NCBI GenBank assembly: GCA_035575515.1
Contig: DATLXU010000108.1
Span: 1-64,000, forward strand
Direction: 5' to 3'
Origin: DATLXU01 sp035575515
Lineage (GTDB): Bacteria > Acidobacteriota > Blastocatellia > UBA7656
DNA length: 64,000 bases
Shown: in pieces, positions 14,063 through 22,948 of the stretch
How positions within the stretch are numbered: position 1 is the first letter of the stretch
How the letters are laid out: every line of letters starts with the position of its first letter
Position numbers and translations under genes: made by a program
The notes under the pieces: generated by a model
The model's database searches: none
The model's input: only the letters and a program-made list of their open reading frames with translations
Told to the model about the DNA's origin: nothing

Positions 14063-15820
14063 TTAAACAGGGCTATTGGTGCGGAGCGGTTTTCCCTCGT
14101 TTGATTGATCGGCTCTGCGCCGGGAGAGGTAGGTCAGTATCAGCAGAATAACCAGAGTGACAAAAGAGACTGCTTTGCCAAGCCTTCGCGGCCAGGTCTC
14201 TTCAAAGCTTAACGTCAAAGTGTGCGCGCCCGGCTCAATCGCTAACTGAATATTTCCTTCGGCGCTCGGCGCAATCGGAACGGCTCTGTCATCAACGCGC
14301 GCGACCCAGCCCGGAAAATAGAACGGGCGGAGTTTCAGCATCGCTTCAGTGCTCGCGTTGACGATATATTTTTGCTTGATGCCGAAATCATCCACCACAC
14401 CCACGTCGGCCACGCCGTCTGTGACCATCACGCTATTTTCTAAGATCTCCTTATGATAATACTCGTCCCACCAGATTGGACGATATTCGCCAACCTCTAA
14501 ACCGTCCGTGCCCTGTTCGAAAATCTCAGGGTTGTACGGCGCGCGCGCGATGACTGTTGTAGCGAGAACCAGATTGAAGAATAAGGTCACGGCTAAAGCA
14601 AGAGTTGCGGCCACGCGGAATCTGCGGTCTTGCGCAATTGCCACAAATGATACCGCAACGAGCAGCGATGCGCCGACGCTTGTAATGAGCAACCATCTGA
14701 CCGGAAATTGCAAATTGGCGAGGAAGGGAACCGTTTGCCAAACGAGGCGTGTGAGCGGGGTCGTCATCAAAAGACTTGAGAGCGAGATTGTCCATAAGGC
14801 GCGGCGCAGAGGCGCAAACGATTGCTCGCCATTTTTCTTCCAAAGCTCGCCCCAAATCAAAGGGGTGATTACGAGCAATAGAGATAGCAGCCCGATAGCC
14901 GTCCAGTTGCCGTTCGAGACGAAATTCTGCCCCTCGTCATGCCGCCCGAAGATGTCTCTGTTCAGATTGGCTCCGAGATTTGCGAAAAGAAAAAAATCGT
15001 TGTAATTGAACAAGAGGAGCCGTTCGTAATGCACATAGCCGCGCTCGAAAATCAGCGGCATAGCGAAGATTGCAGAAAGCCCTGCGCCCAGCCCCACGCC
15101 CGCAGCCGCGCGCGCAATGCGAGCCGGTTTTCGAGTTATCATCAGAATGAATACCGGCAAAAGCAGAGTCATTGCCAGAGTCGTCGGCAGATGAGTCAAA
15201 ACCATCAGCGCATAAGCAATTGCCAGCAGCGGAATGCCTTTACTCTCTTTTGAAACGGCGACGCGATACGTTGCGCTCAAGAGAAGCGGCGCCCACGAAA
15301 AAGCCCATACTTCCGACAACGCCGAGCGGCGATAGAGATCGAAAAGATGATAAGGGATGCTGAGGTAAACCAGCGTGGCAATCAGGCTCATCTTTCGCGA
15401 AAGCAACGTGCGGCTGAAACTGTACATCGTCAGCCCTGACACAAGAAATGCGAGCCAGCATCCAATTACTATTGCCGCAGGAAAGCTTCGGACAAATATT
15501 GAGCAAACAGCGACGATGTAGAAAGGCAGCGGAGGGTAGTAGAGCATCGCGGGGCTGCCCTGACCCCAGTTGGCTTCGCTAAACCATCTCGGATAAAAAC
15601 CGCCGTCGCTGAAAGCATGTATGAATTCGACCGCCCAGCGATAGTGGATTAGCGCGTCATCGCCCATCGGACCGCCTGAAACTATAAGCCCCGATATGAG
15701 CAATGTGGCCCAGAGCATTATCAGCAATGCTGCAAATAAATCTTGCTTGATAGTTGGCAGGAGTCCTTGTTGTTGATGCGGATTGATTTCGCCTGAGTTA
15801 TATGGCGGCGATAGCGTCAT
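14063..15820 (-). CDS. Polytopic membrane protein (6-PTPS-related / GT-C-like)
   Basis: 585 residues with about 12 predicted membrane segments, for example FAALLIMLWATLLISGLIVS, LLFVVITP-like stretches and VILLILTYL near the C-terminus. A periplasmic C-terminal part (IKQKYIVNASTEAMLKLRPF, then PGWVARVDDRAVPIAPSAEG) resembles the tail of YfhO and '6-pyruvoyl-tetrahydropterin synthase-related' membrane proteins, which are considered glycosyltransferase-C-like. An early acidic loop, GGPMGDDALIHYRWAVEF, fits a lipid-linked sugar binding loop. It probably transfers sugars from polyprenyl carriers to cell-surface acceptors; the substrate is unknown. ATG 15820 is used, with GGA upstream. Confidence 0.6.
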   Translation of the reverse strand: MTLSPPYNSGEINPHQQQGLLPTIKQDLFAALLIMLWATLLISGLIVSGGPMGDDALIHYRWAVEFIHAFSDGGFYPRWFSEANWGQGSPAMLYYPPLPFYIVAVCSIFVRSFPAAIVIGCWLAFLVSGLTMYSFSRTLLSRKMSLIATLVYLSIPYHLFDLYRRSALSEVWAFSWAPLLLSATYRVAVSKESKGIPLLAIAYALMVLTHLPTTLAMTLLLPVFILMITRKPARIARAAAGVGLGAGLSAIFAMPLIFERGYVHYERLLLFNYNDFFLFANLGANLNRDIFGRHDEGQNFVSNGNWTAIGLLSLLLVITPLIWGELWKKNGEQSFAPLRRALWTISLSSLLMTTPLTRLVWQTVPFLANLQFPVRWLLITSVGASLLVAVSFVAIAQDRRFRVAATLALAVTLFFNLVLATTVIARAPYNPEIFEQGTDGLEVGEYRPIWWDEYYHKEILENSVMVTDGVADVGVVDDFGIKQKYIVNASTEAMLKLRPFYFPGWVARVDDRAVPIAPSAEGNIQLAIEPGAHTLTLSFEETWPRRLGKAVSFVTLVILLILTYLSRRRADQSNEGKPLRTNSPV

Positions 15821-15895
15821 CAGATTCCATTTTGATATTACGCGCGATAGGTGTCAAACGTAACGCCTCGCCGCAGCGCCCCGCTACAGTGGCCG

Positions 15896-18361
15896 TCACA
15901 TCACTTTGTAGTCGCCAATCGTGTGTGGCTTTGCGGCGAGCGGGCCGGAAGGAATGGTTTTGCGATTTGCTTTGTCGGCGCTCATCGCGCGCGTTGCCGC
16001 CACGAGCAATTCATCGAGCGCGCAACCGTCTGCGCCGTAATCGGCAGCGCCTATGCTCATGCCGATGAAGATGCTTGAGCTTGCAAATCCGAAATCGTGC
16101 TTGTCTATCTTTCTCTGAATACTTCGGGCAATTTCTATGATCTCTTCAGGAGCGCCTTCTATCAGCGCCACAAATTTATCGCCTGTGTATCGGCAAACAA
16201 AATTGGGCTGCTGAATTAAAGCTGAAAGCTGTCTGGCGACTTCCCACAAAAGATGATCCGCATCCTGCTTTCCAATCATCTTGTTTATCTGTTTGAAGCC
16301 GTCAATGTCCATCATCACGATTGAGAACTTCTCGCTGTGCCGCTCTGCGCGATCTGCCGCGATCTCGAACCGCCGTCGCAGCGCAACCGCATTTGCAAGC
16401 CCCGTCACCTCGTCCGTAAGCTCGTCCGCCCTTTTCACATCCTGCGCCCCGGCCTTTGCCAGCGCATCCGAAATGAGCTTTGCAACGGCCTCAAGCAGTC
16501 TCAACTGGTCGACGTTGTATGAAGCAACTTCTGTCGAATAGACGGCGAGCGCGCCGAGCACACGGCCACTCCTGAGCAGCGGCACTACCGTTGAGGTTCG
16601 ATAGGCGGCAGGCGGAGCTTTTTTCATCGCGTCGAAGTCCAATCGCGGGTCGCTGTTGTGCATGGGATGGCCGTTGGCCACGACCCATCCTGAGATGCCC
16701 GCGCCAGAAGTGATGCGGCAACCCCTTAGCAGGTCTGCGTGGCGACCTGATACGTGAACAGCCTCTATCTCAGTTGAATCCTTTCGCAAGAGATAAAGTG
16801 CGCAGGTCGTATAGCTGACGATATCTTGCAATCTGGTTGAAACTATTGTGAGCGCATCGCGCAGGTCGAGGCTTTCGCCAATGGCATCCACGACCTTGTA
16901 AAGCGCATCCACTGCGTTGTTGGCGTTGCGTATCTGATCGAGAATCTGTTCGTCCGCGCCCTGCGGTCTGGAACGAAACAGCGTGCTCTTTTCTCGTTTG
17001 CCATTGGCGGCGATTGTTTTGTGATTGCGTATCTCGGCTTCAAACTCCGGCAGGTGCTCAATGAAAGCCGCTACAACATCAGGATCATACATCGTGCCGC
17101 TGTTTGCTTGAAGAAGTGCGATGGCTTCTTCGCGCGTCATCGCCTTGCGGTACTGGCGGTCTTCACGCACGGCGTCGAAGCAATCAACTACCGATATGAT
17201 GCGAGCCGTGATCGGAATCTCTTCGCCCCTGAGTCCATCAGGATAGCCGCGCCCGTCCCATCGCTCGTGATGATGACGCACGATTGGAACGACCGGGTAG
17301 GGGAAGTTCACCCGGCTGAGTATCTCAGCGCCGATGATCGTGTGCATCTTCATCTCTTCAAACTCGGCAGGCGTGAGCTTTCCCGGCTTGTTCAAGATGT
17401 AATCGGGCACGGCGATCTTTCCTATGTCGTGCAGCAGCGCGCCCGCTTTCAATGCTTCAATCTCAAGGTCAGAAAGCCCGAATAGTTTTGCAAGGCCCGT
17501 CGCGTAAACCCGAACGCGAAAAACGTGATCGTGCGTCACTTCATCCTTTGCATCAACCGCGATGGCCAGAGCTTCGATTGTTCGCAGGTGAAGGTTGGCC
17601 ATCTGCTCGGCGTGAAGGTTCGAGGCCTGTATCTTTTCCGCATAGACTTTGTATGTCAGGTAAGCCGTGATGGCGAGAAGCGATGCGATGATGAAAGCGG
17701 TGAATGATAAATCGGCCAGTAATTTTATCGCCGCGCAAACGATTGCCAGAGCAGAATAGGGAACCAGAGCCAGCGGCAAAAAGTCATGCCACAGGAACGA
17801 ATCCCGCCACGCTTTCAATGGTTGGCGATTCTGTTTGAGCGAGCCATCAACAGCCGATTTCAGCCCGTAGTAAATGAGAATCAACATCCCGGCAGCCAGA
17901 ATCAATTCTCCTACGCTAATTGCCTGAGCCATTATGCCTGTGCCTGATGGCTGATTATTGATCTCTCCGAACGTGAGAGTAACAGCCCAACCCGAAACGA
18001 AAACCATAAGGCTCGTTACTCCGACATTCAGGGCTGGTTCAATTCGCTTCTTCTTATGATTGAAGGACGAGATTGCGGCATCGGCTCCTGCGAGCACTAC
18101 TGATGGCATTGGACCGAACATAAGGACCGAAAAGAATATCAATATGTCTTTAATCTTAATTATTGGAGGCGATTTTGGTAGGCTTGCGTCAACTCTTGAT
18201 AACGACAAAACGACGACCAGAAACAGCAGGACCCAATTGAAATTGATGGTCGCAATGGACACTGAATAGAGCGAAAAGGCGAGCGCGCCAAACCCTGCAC
18301 AGCAGAAAACTATCGGAAGAATCTTTGCCGCCGCAGAAGGCCGACTCAGTTGTTCTGACAT
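15896..18361 (-). CDS. Membrane-bound HD-GYP / GAF / degenerate GGDEF signalling protein
   Basis: 821 residues. An N-terminal membrane domain (about 1-240, six or more hydrophobic segments) is followed by an HD-GYP c-di-GMP phosphodiesterase domain (about 265-450), with LLHDIGKIAVPDYIL, RHHHERWDGRGYPDG and DCFDAVREDRQYRKA metal-binding and GYP motifs intact. Next come a GAF domain (about 480-640, YTTCALYLLRKDSTEIEAVH and GISGWVVANGHPM) and a C-terminal GGDEF domain (about 650-800, MMDIDGFKQINKM). The GGDEF signature itself reads YTGDKF, which should abolish diguanylate cyclase activity but could still bind GTP or c-di-GMP. It is likely a c-di-GMP-degrading sensor. It lies downstream of ptsI on the same strand, 203 bp away. 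Confidence 0.88.
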   Translation of the reverse strand: MSEQLSRPSAAAKILPIVFCCAGFGALAFSLYSVSIATINFNWVLLFLVVVLSLSRVDASLPKSPPIIKIKDILIFFSVLMFGPMPSVVLAGADAAISSFNHKKKRIEPALNVGVTSLMVFVSGWAVTLTFGEINNQPSGTGIMAQAISVGELILAAGMLILIYYGLKSAVDGSLKQNRQPLKAWRDSFLWHDFLPLALVPYSALAIVCAAIKLLADLSFTAFIIASLLAITAYLTYKVYAEKIQASNLHAEQMANLHLRTIEALAIAVDAKDEVTHDHVFRVRVYATGLAKLFGLSDLEIEALKAGALLHDIGKIAVPDYILNKPGKLTPAEFEEMKMHTIIGAEILSRVNFPYPVVPIVRHHHERWDGRGYPDGLRGEEIPITARIISVVDCFDAVREDRQYRKAMTREEAIALLQANSGTMYDPDVVAAFIEHLPEFEAEIRNHKTIAANGKREKSTLFRSRPQGADEQILDQIRNANNAVDALYKVVDAIGESLDLRDALTIVSTRLQDIVSYTTCALYLLRKDSTEIEAVHVSGRHADLLRGCRITSGAGISGWVVANGHPMHNSDPRLDFDAMKKAPPAAYRTSTVVPLLRSGRVLGALAVYSTEVASYNVDQLRLLEAVAKLISDALAKAGAQDVKRADELTDEVTGLANAVALRRRFEIAADRAERHSEKFSIVMMDIDGFKQINKMIGKQDADHLLWEVARQLSALIQQPNFVCRYTGDKFVALIEGAPEEIIEIARSIQRKIDKHDFGFASSSIFIGMSIGAADYGADGCALDELLVAATRAMSADKANRKTIPSGPLAAKPHTIGDYKVM

Positions 18362-18564
18362 ATCTTGTCCCTTGGTCGCTTCAATTACTCAAACTATGAA
18401 CGTATCTTGTGAATTTACAGCAAGGTTTGTTCCACCTTCTCTCTCTTTGTAAGCCTTTGTGAAGAAAGACAGAATTTGTAGCAGTTGAATACGATGGTCC
18501 CTGAATGTGGCAAATCGCGTTATCTCGATCTGACGCTTTCAGTCAAATTGGCGGAAGCAGGGCT

Positions 18565-20349
18565 TTAATGATTAGCCGTCCAGTCTGAGAAGAATCGCGG
18601 AGCTTGACGCGGCAACTCGCGCGAGAGCAGTTGCTCGACTTCCGACGACGACGCGAGCTTCATCCCCTCTTTCATAAGCGACCTGACGCGGTCCATCTCG
18701 ATTGATCGGATTGCATTCTTGACCAGCGGTATTGAGGCTGGCACTAGGCTGAGCGTGCGAACCCCAAGCCCTATTACAGCGATGGCTTGCAGCGGGTCGG
18801 CAGCCATCTCGCCGCACAATTCGAGCGGCACGTTCGCGCCTTCGGCAACGCGGACAAGATATGCAATCGTTCTGAGCACCGCCGGATGAAGCGGTTGATA
18901 AAGGTGCGCGACGTTCTCATTCGTGCGATCAACCGCGAGCATATACTGAATCAGGTCGTTCGTGCCTATGCTCAAAAAATCGGCCTCGCGCGCAAACAGG
19001 TCTGCGAGCATCGCAGCCGCAGGAACTTCGATCATCACGCCGAGCGGGAGTTGCGCGTTATGCTCGACGCGCGCTTCAGCCATATCCTGCTTCACTTCAG
19101 CAATGATGCGCTTGGCCTCGCGCAATTCATCTATCGTGGTAATCAGCGGCAGCACGACTCTGAGCTGGCCGTGAGCGTTCGCGCGGAGTATCGCGCGTAG
19201 CTGCGTGCGAAAAATATCCTGAGCCTTCAAAGAGAGCCGAATCGCGCGAAGCCCCAGCGCGGGGTTTTGCTCCTGCTCGAAGCCTTCGAGCGTGAGCTTG
19301 TCGCCTCCGAGGTCGAAGACTCTTATGCTCGCCCCTGCGTCGCCCGTCGCTTCGGCAAGACGACGATAAAGTCGGTACTGCTCGTCTTCGCTCGGAAGCT
19401 CAGGCAATCGGTGCAGGAACATGAACTCCGAGCGATAAAGTCCGATGCCTTCGGCTCCGAACAGGGTGAGCGATTCAATCTCGTTCGGCAATTCGACGTT
19501 CGCCTTCATCGTTATGCGCACGCCGTCTTTCGTCTCCGCAGCTTCGGACGCTTTCGCCGTTGGACGCTTGCGGCGCTCGGCGTCGCGCCTTTCAATGTAA
19601 GCGCGCGCCGTTGCTTTTGTCGGGCGCAGCAAAACCTCTCCCGCCGCGCCGTCAATGATCAACTGCGAGCCAGTCTTGACTCGCCGCGTAATGTCGTGGA
19701 GTCCGACGACTGCGGGTATGCCAAGCGCGCGAGCGATGATCGCAGTGTGTGAAGTCGGCCCGCCCGCGTTTGTTGCAAATCCGAGAACATGATTGAAATC
19801 AAGCTCGGCCACAGTCGAGGGCCAGATGTCTTTTGCAACAATTATCACGTCTTGCTCAAGGTCGGACAGATCGAACTGGTTGCGGCCCGATAGCGTCGTG
19901 AGCAGCCTTGTGGCTACGTCTTCGAGATCCGAAGTGCGCTCGCGCAGGTAAGGGTCGTTGACATGCTTGTAGGCATTTATCGCTCGGTCGGTCACGGTGC
20001 GCACGGCCCATTCAGCGTTGACGCGACGAGTGCGAATCTCCTGCTCAAGCTCAGACAGCAGCCGCTTGTCTTCGAGCATCATCAGGTGCGCATCGAGAAT
20101 GAATGAATGCTCATAGCCGAGTTCGCGCGCCAGCCGCACTTTGATTTCGTTCAACTGCGCGCGGGCATCATCGAAGGCTTCGTGGAGGCGGCGAATCTCT
20201 GTTCGCACCTGCGCGGGTGAGATTGAGATGTAATAGAACTGGTGCTTGCCCCGCTCATCGAGGCGCAGCGCATGGCCAACGGCAATTCCGGGCGCGGCTG
20301 CGACTCCGCGCAGTTTTACGTCGCGCGAGCTTGCGCTAGAAGACGCCAT
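18565..20349 (-). CDS. ptsI: Phosphoenolpyruvate-protein phosphotransferase (enzyme I)
   Basis: Enzyme I of the phosphotransferase system moves phosphate from PEP to HPr. Visible are the phospho-His loop GGPTSHTAIIARALGIPAVV, the PEP-binding segment GAEGIGLYRSEFMFL, RVFDLGGDKL, GLRAIRLSLK, the second signature DFLSIGTNDLIQYMLAVDR and the cysteine-containing LELCGEMAADPLQ. Length (594 residues) is normal. ATG 20349 gives a 14-bp overlap with ptsH. No enzyme II gene is present in the window, so the pathway here may be regulatory or serve a distant permease. Confidence 0.95.
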   Translation of the reverse strand: MASSSASSRDVKLRGVAAAPGIAVGHALRLDERGKHQFYYISISPAQVRTEIRRLHEAFDDARAQLNEIKVRLARELGYEHSFILDAHLMMLEDKRLLSELEQEIRTRRVNAEWAVRTVTDRAINAYKHVNDPYLRERTSDLEDVATRLLTTLSGRNQFDLSDLEQDVIIVAKDIWPSTVAELDFNHVLGFATNAGGPTSHTAIIARALGIPAVVGLHDITRRVKTGSQLIIDGAAGEVLLRPTKATARAYIERRDAERRKRPTAKASEAAETKDGVRITMKANVELPNEIESLTLFGAEGIGLYRSEFMFLHRLPELPSEDEQYRLYRRLAEATGDAGASIRVFDLGGDKLTLEGFEQEQNPALGLRAIRLSLKAQDIFRTQLRAILRANAHGQLRVVLPLITTIDELREAKRIIAEVKQDMAEARVEHNAQLPLGVMIEVPAAAMLADLFAREADFLSIGTNDLIQYMLAVDRTNENVAHLYQPLHPAVLRTIAYLVRVAEGANVPLELCGEMAADPLQAIAVIGLGVRTLSLVPASIPLVKNAIRSIEMDRVRSLMKEGMKLASSSEVEQLLSRELPRQAPRFFSDWTANH

Positions 20350-20626
20350 CCGACACTTCCTCTCCGAATTTCGCTTCAATCAACTCGACAATCTCGCTCG
20401 CGGCCCGCTGCTCATCCTCGCCGTTGACTCTGATTATAAGACAGGTACCGAGCGATGCGGCAAGCAGCAGCACGCTCAGGATTGATTTGCCGTCGGCCCG
20501 CGTTCCTGTGTCTTCGCGAATTATTTCGACATTTGAAGTGAACTGCGAGGCGCGGCGCACCAATCGCGCAGCGGCCCGCGCGTGAAGCCCTAACCGGTTT
20601 GAGATTCGTACTCTTCGTTCTTCCAT
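20336..20626 (-). CDS. ptsH: Phosphocarrier protein HPr
   Basis: A 96-residue HPr. The phosphorylatable His lies in NRLGLHARAAARLVR, the canonical His15 site. A Ser in DGKSILSVLLLAASLG aligns with the regulatory Ser46 region of Gram-positive HPr, so HPr-kinase control is possible, although no hprK is present in this window. It starts 3 nt after the dppC stop codon and overlaps ptsI, so the three are almost certainly co-transcribed. Confidence 0.93.
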   Translation of the reverse strand: MEERRVRISNRLGLHARAAARLVRRASQFTSNVEIIREDTGTRADGKSILSVLLLAASLGTCLIIRVNGEDEQRAASEIVELIEAKFGEEVSDGVF

Positions 20627-20629
20627 CCC

Positions 20630-21850
20630 TTAGCTCAATGTGCGCGGATCGGCGGCATCGCGCAGTCCGTCGCCTAAGAAATTCCACGCCATAACTGCGA
20701 TGAAGATAAAGACTCCGGGTATCAGCATCCACGGAAATGCTTCAAAGACGCGGTTGTTCTGCGCAGCATTCAACATATTGCCCCAGCTCGCTTCCGGCTC
20801 TTGAATGCCCGCGCCTAAGAACGATAGCGCGACCTCTCCCAGAATGTAATACGGCACCGAGAGCGTCGCCGTCACTATAACAAATGAAAAGGTGTTCGGC
20901 AGTATATGGCGAATAATGATGCGCATATTGCCGTAGCCGAGCGCGCGCGCCGCCACGACGTATTCCTGTTCCTTGAGCGACAACACCATCCCGCGAATCA
21001 CTCGCGCTTGCGTTGCCCAGCCTATGAACGCAAGCACGATGACGATGACAAGATAGATGTCCGTCGAACTCATCCCCGTGCCGAACATCTGCCGCATTAT
21101 CAAAATGAAATATAGGCTTGGCAGCGCAAGCAGCGCCTCAACCATTCGCATCAGCAGGAAATCCGTAGCGCCGCCGAAATAACCCGCGATGCCGCCGATG
21201 AGCATCCCTATCACTGTCGAGATGATTATTCCGAGTATGCCAATCGAAAGCGACACCTGCGCGCCGTAGAGTATGCGCGAGAATACGTCCTGCCCAAACA
21301 TATCCGCGCCGAATGGGTAGAAGCGGCCCGGCGCGTCAACTCCGAACAGGTGTATGTCAGAGCTTATGACCCAGAGAATCTTGTACTGGTCGCCGCGCGC
21401 GAACAGTCGAATCGGATATTTTTGAGAGCGATCTTCGCTGAAGGTTTTCAACTCGCGGTCAATGGGCGTTATGCCGTAAACGAACGGGCGAGTTAAATGG
21501 CCCTCTTCATCAAATACGTGGATGCGCGCGAGCATAGGGGGCGCAAACGAGTAATCGCTCTTCTGGTTGTCGTAACGGTAAGGCGCGAGAAATCCCGCAA
21601 GTACCGCCATCGAGTACAACACGATGAGCGTGTATAGTCCGAACATCGCCGTCTTGTTCCGTCGCAGCTTGAGCCAGATCAGTTGCGACGGCGAACGGCT
21701 TCGCTTGCGCGCGGGCAAACGCTCACCAGCGCCGCTCACCGATGGCGGCGGGATGGTTTCGACAACTACCTCGCCGGGCGCCCGCTCGGCAACAACGGGA
21801 CGCTCTTCAAGAAAGTGCTCGCCGTCTTTCCTTTCTTCTTGAGAATTCAT
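20630..21850 (-). CDS. dppC: Peptide ABC transporter permease, DppC/OppC family
   Basis: 406 residues. After a cytoplasmic N-terminal tail there is one membrane helix (MFGLYTLIVLYSMAVLAGFL), then a long periplasmic loop, then five helices of the BPD_transp_1 type with the EAA loop VAARALGYGNMRIIIRHILPN contacting the ATPase. DppC proteins normally lack such a long loop (about residues 90-190, GRFYPFGADMFGQDVFSR at its end), but larger versions exist. It forms a heterodimer with DppB, and ATP-binding subunits must be encoded elsewhere. It lies 14 bp from dppB and 3 bp from ptsH. Confidence 0.9.
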   Translation of the reverse strand: MNSQEERKDGEHFLEERPVVAERAPGEVVVETIPPPSVSGAGERLPARKRSRSPSQLIWLKLRRNKTAMFGLYTLIVLYSMAVLAGFLAPYRYDNQKSDYSFAPPMLARIHVFDEEGHLTRPFVYGITPIDRELKTFSEDRSQKYPIRLFARGDQYKILWVISSDIHLFGVDAPGRFYPFGADMFGQDVFSRILYGAQVSLSIGILGIIISTVIGMLIGGIAGYFGGATDFLLMRMVEALLALPSLYFILIMRQMFGTGMSSTDIYLVIVIVLAFIGWATQARVIRGMVLSLKEQEYVVAARALGYGNMRIIIRHILPNTFSFVIVTATLSVPYYILGEVALSFLGAGIQEPEASWGNMLNAAQNNRVFEAFPWMLIPGVFIFIAVMAWNFLGDGLRDAADPRTLS

Positions 21851-21863
21851 GCCTGGTGTTCAG

Positions 21864-22835
21864 CTATTCCACCCTTATTCGCGGATCAATCACAGCCAGC
21901 AGAATGTCTGCAATGAGATTTCCTATCACTAACATGATGACTAGCATAGTTACTGCTGCCATCACGAGCGGCTCGTCTTTATTTGTCAGCGCATCGTAGA
22001 TGAGTAGCCCGAGTCCCGGCCAGCCGAATACATATTCCGTCAGCAGCGCGCCTCCGAGCAAAAACGCAATCGAGAATCCAAACAACGTCACGAGCGGGTT
22101 GATCGCGTTGCCGAGCGCGTGGCGATAGATTACGCGCCAGCGGCTCAAACCTTTCGCCCGCGCCGTGCGAATGTAGTCCTGCGACAGCGTTTCAATCATC
22201 TCGCTGCGCATCTGGCGCATGTACTGAGCCATGCCGATTGTACCGAGCACAATTGTCGGAAGCACAAGATGCCACAGCGTGTCTGTTATCTGCTGCCACG
22301 TTGTGAATTCGTTCCAATTCCTTTGATCGTGGATGCCTCCGGCGGGGAACCACCCAGTCTTTGCCGCAAGCAACACCATCAGCATAGAAAAGAATACGCT
22401 TGGAATCGAAAGCCCCCAGAACGATATGAAGCTCACAAGTTTATCAACCCAGCGATTGCGATATACTGCGGCAAGCGTTCCGAGCGGGATAGCAAGCCCC
22501 CATGAAAAGACTAGCGCCGCGCCCGTCAGCATCAATGTGTTCAACACGCGCTCGCCGAGCATGTCAACGACCGGTCTCTTGTAAAGAAGCGAGTGGCCGA
22601 ACTCGCCCTGAAAGGCGGGAATGAGCCAGTGCCAGTACCGCTCGAATACATTTCGGCTGTCGAGATGGTAAATCTTTATCTGCTCCTCAATATAGCGGCG
22701 TGAGATGCCTGGCGTCAGTCGCAGTTGATCCAGATAATTGCCCGGCGACAGCACGAGCATCGCTTTCATTATAAATGTGACAAAAAAGATGAGCGGTATC
22801 GCCGCCAGCAACCGCTTTATCAGGAAGGTGCGCAT
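21864..22835 (-). CDS. dppB: Peptide ABC transporter permease, DppB/OppB family
   Basis: 323 residues with six membrane segments. The family-typical start MRTFLIKRLLAAIPLIFFVT is followed by FGHSLLYKRPVVDMLGERVL, and the EAA loop is YIRTARAKGLSRWRVIYRHA. It is the first helix-type partner of DppC. The start codon directly abuts the palindromic repeat at 22836-22948, so the upstream sequence is repeat arm (ACTGACTT then ATG) with no recognisable Shine-Dalgarno sequence. Confidence 0.93.
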   Translation of the reverse strand: MRTFLIKRLLAAIPLIFFVTFIMKAMLVLSPGNYLDQLRLTPGISRRYIEEQIKIYHLDSRNVFERYWHWLIPAFQGEFGHSLLYKRPVVDMLGERVLNTLMLTGAALVFSWGLAIPLGTLAAVYRNRWVDKLVSFISFWGLSIPSVFFSMLMVLLAAKTGWFPAGGIHDQRNWNEFTTWQQITDTLWHLVLPTIVLGTIGMAQYMRQMRSEMIETLSQDYIRTARAKGLSRWRVIYRHALGNAINPLVTLFGFSIAFLLGGALLTEYVFGWPGLGLLIYDALTNKDEPLVMAAVTMLVIMLVIGNLIADILLAVIDPRIRVE

Positions 22836-22948
22836 AAGTCAGTGTTCAGTGTTCAGTGGTCGGTTGAAAGGCTGATGCTTTGAAAATGGCTCCGGGAGCC
22901 TGTTTCAGGGCAACTACCAATCTCTCAACTGACCACTGACCACTGCTT
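22836..22948. repeat. Palindromic repeat filling the dppA-dppB spacer (family copy 1)
   Basis: Outer arms of 7-nt units: left 22838-22870 (CAGTGTT CAGTGTT CAGTGGT CGGTTGA), right 22922-22946 (AACTGAC CACTGAC CACTGC), nearly complementary. The centre (about 22871-22921) holds an inner inverted repeat around GGCTCC/GGGAGCC. The centre and the arms align with the element at 37225-37380. The repeat occupies the whole gap from dppA stop to dppB start. Confidence 0.9.
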
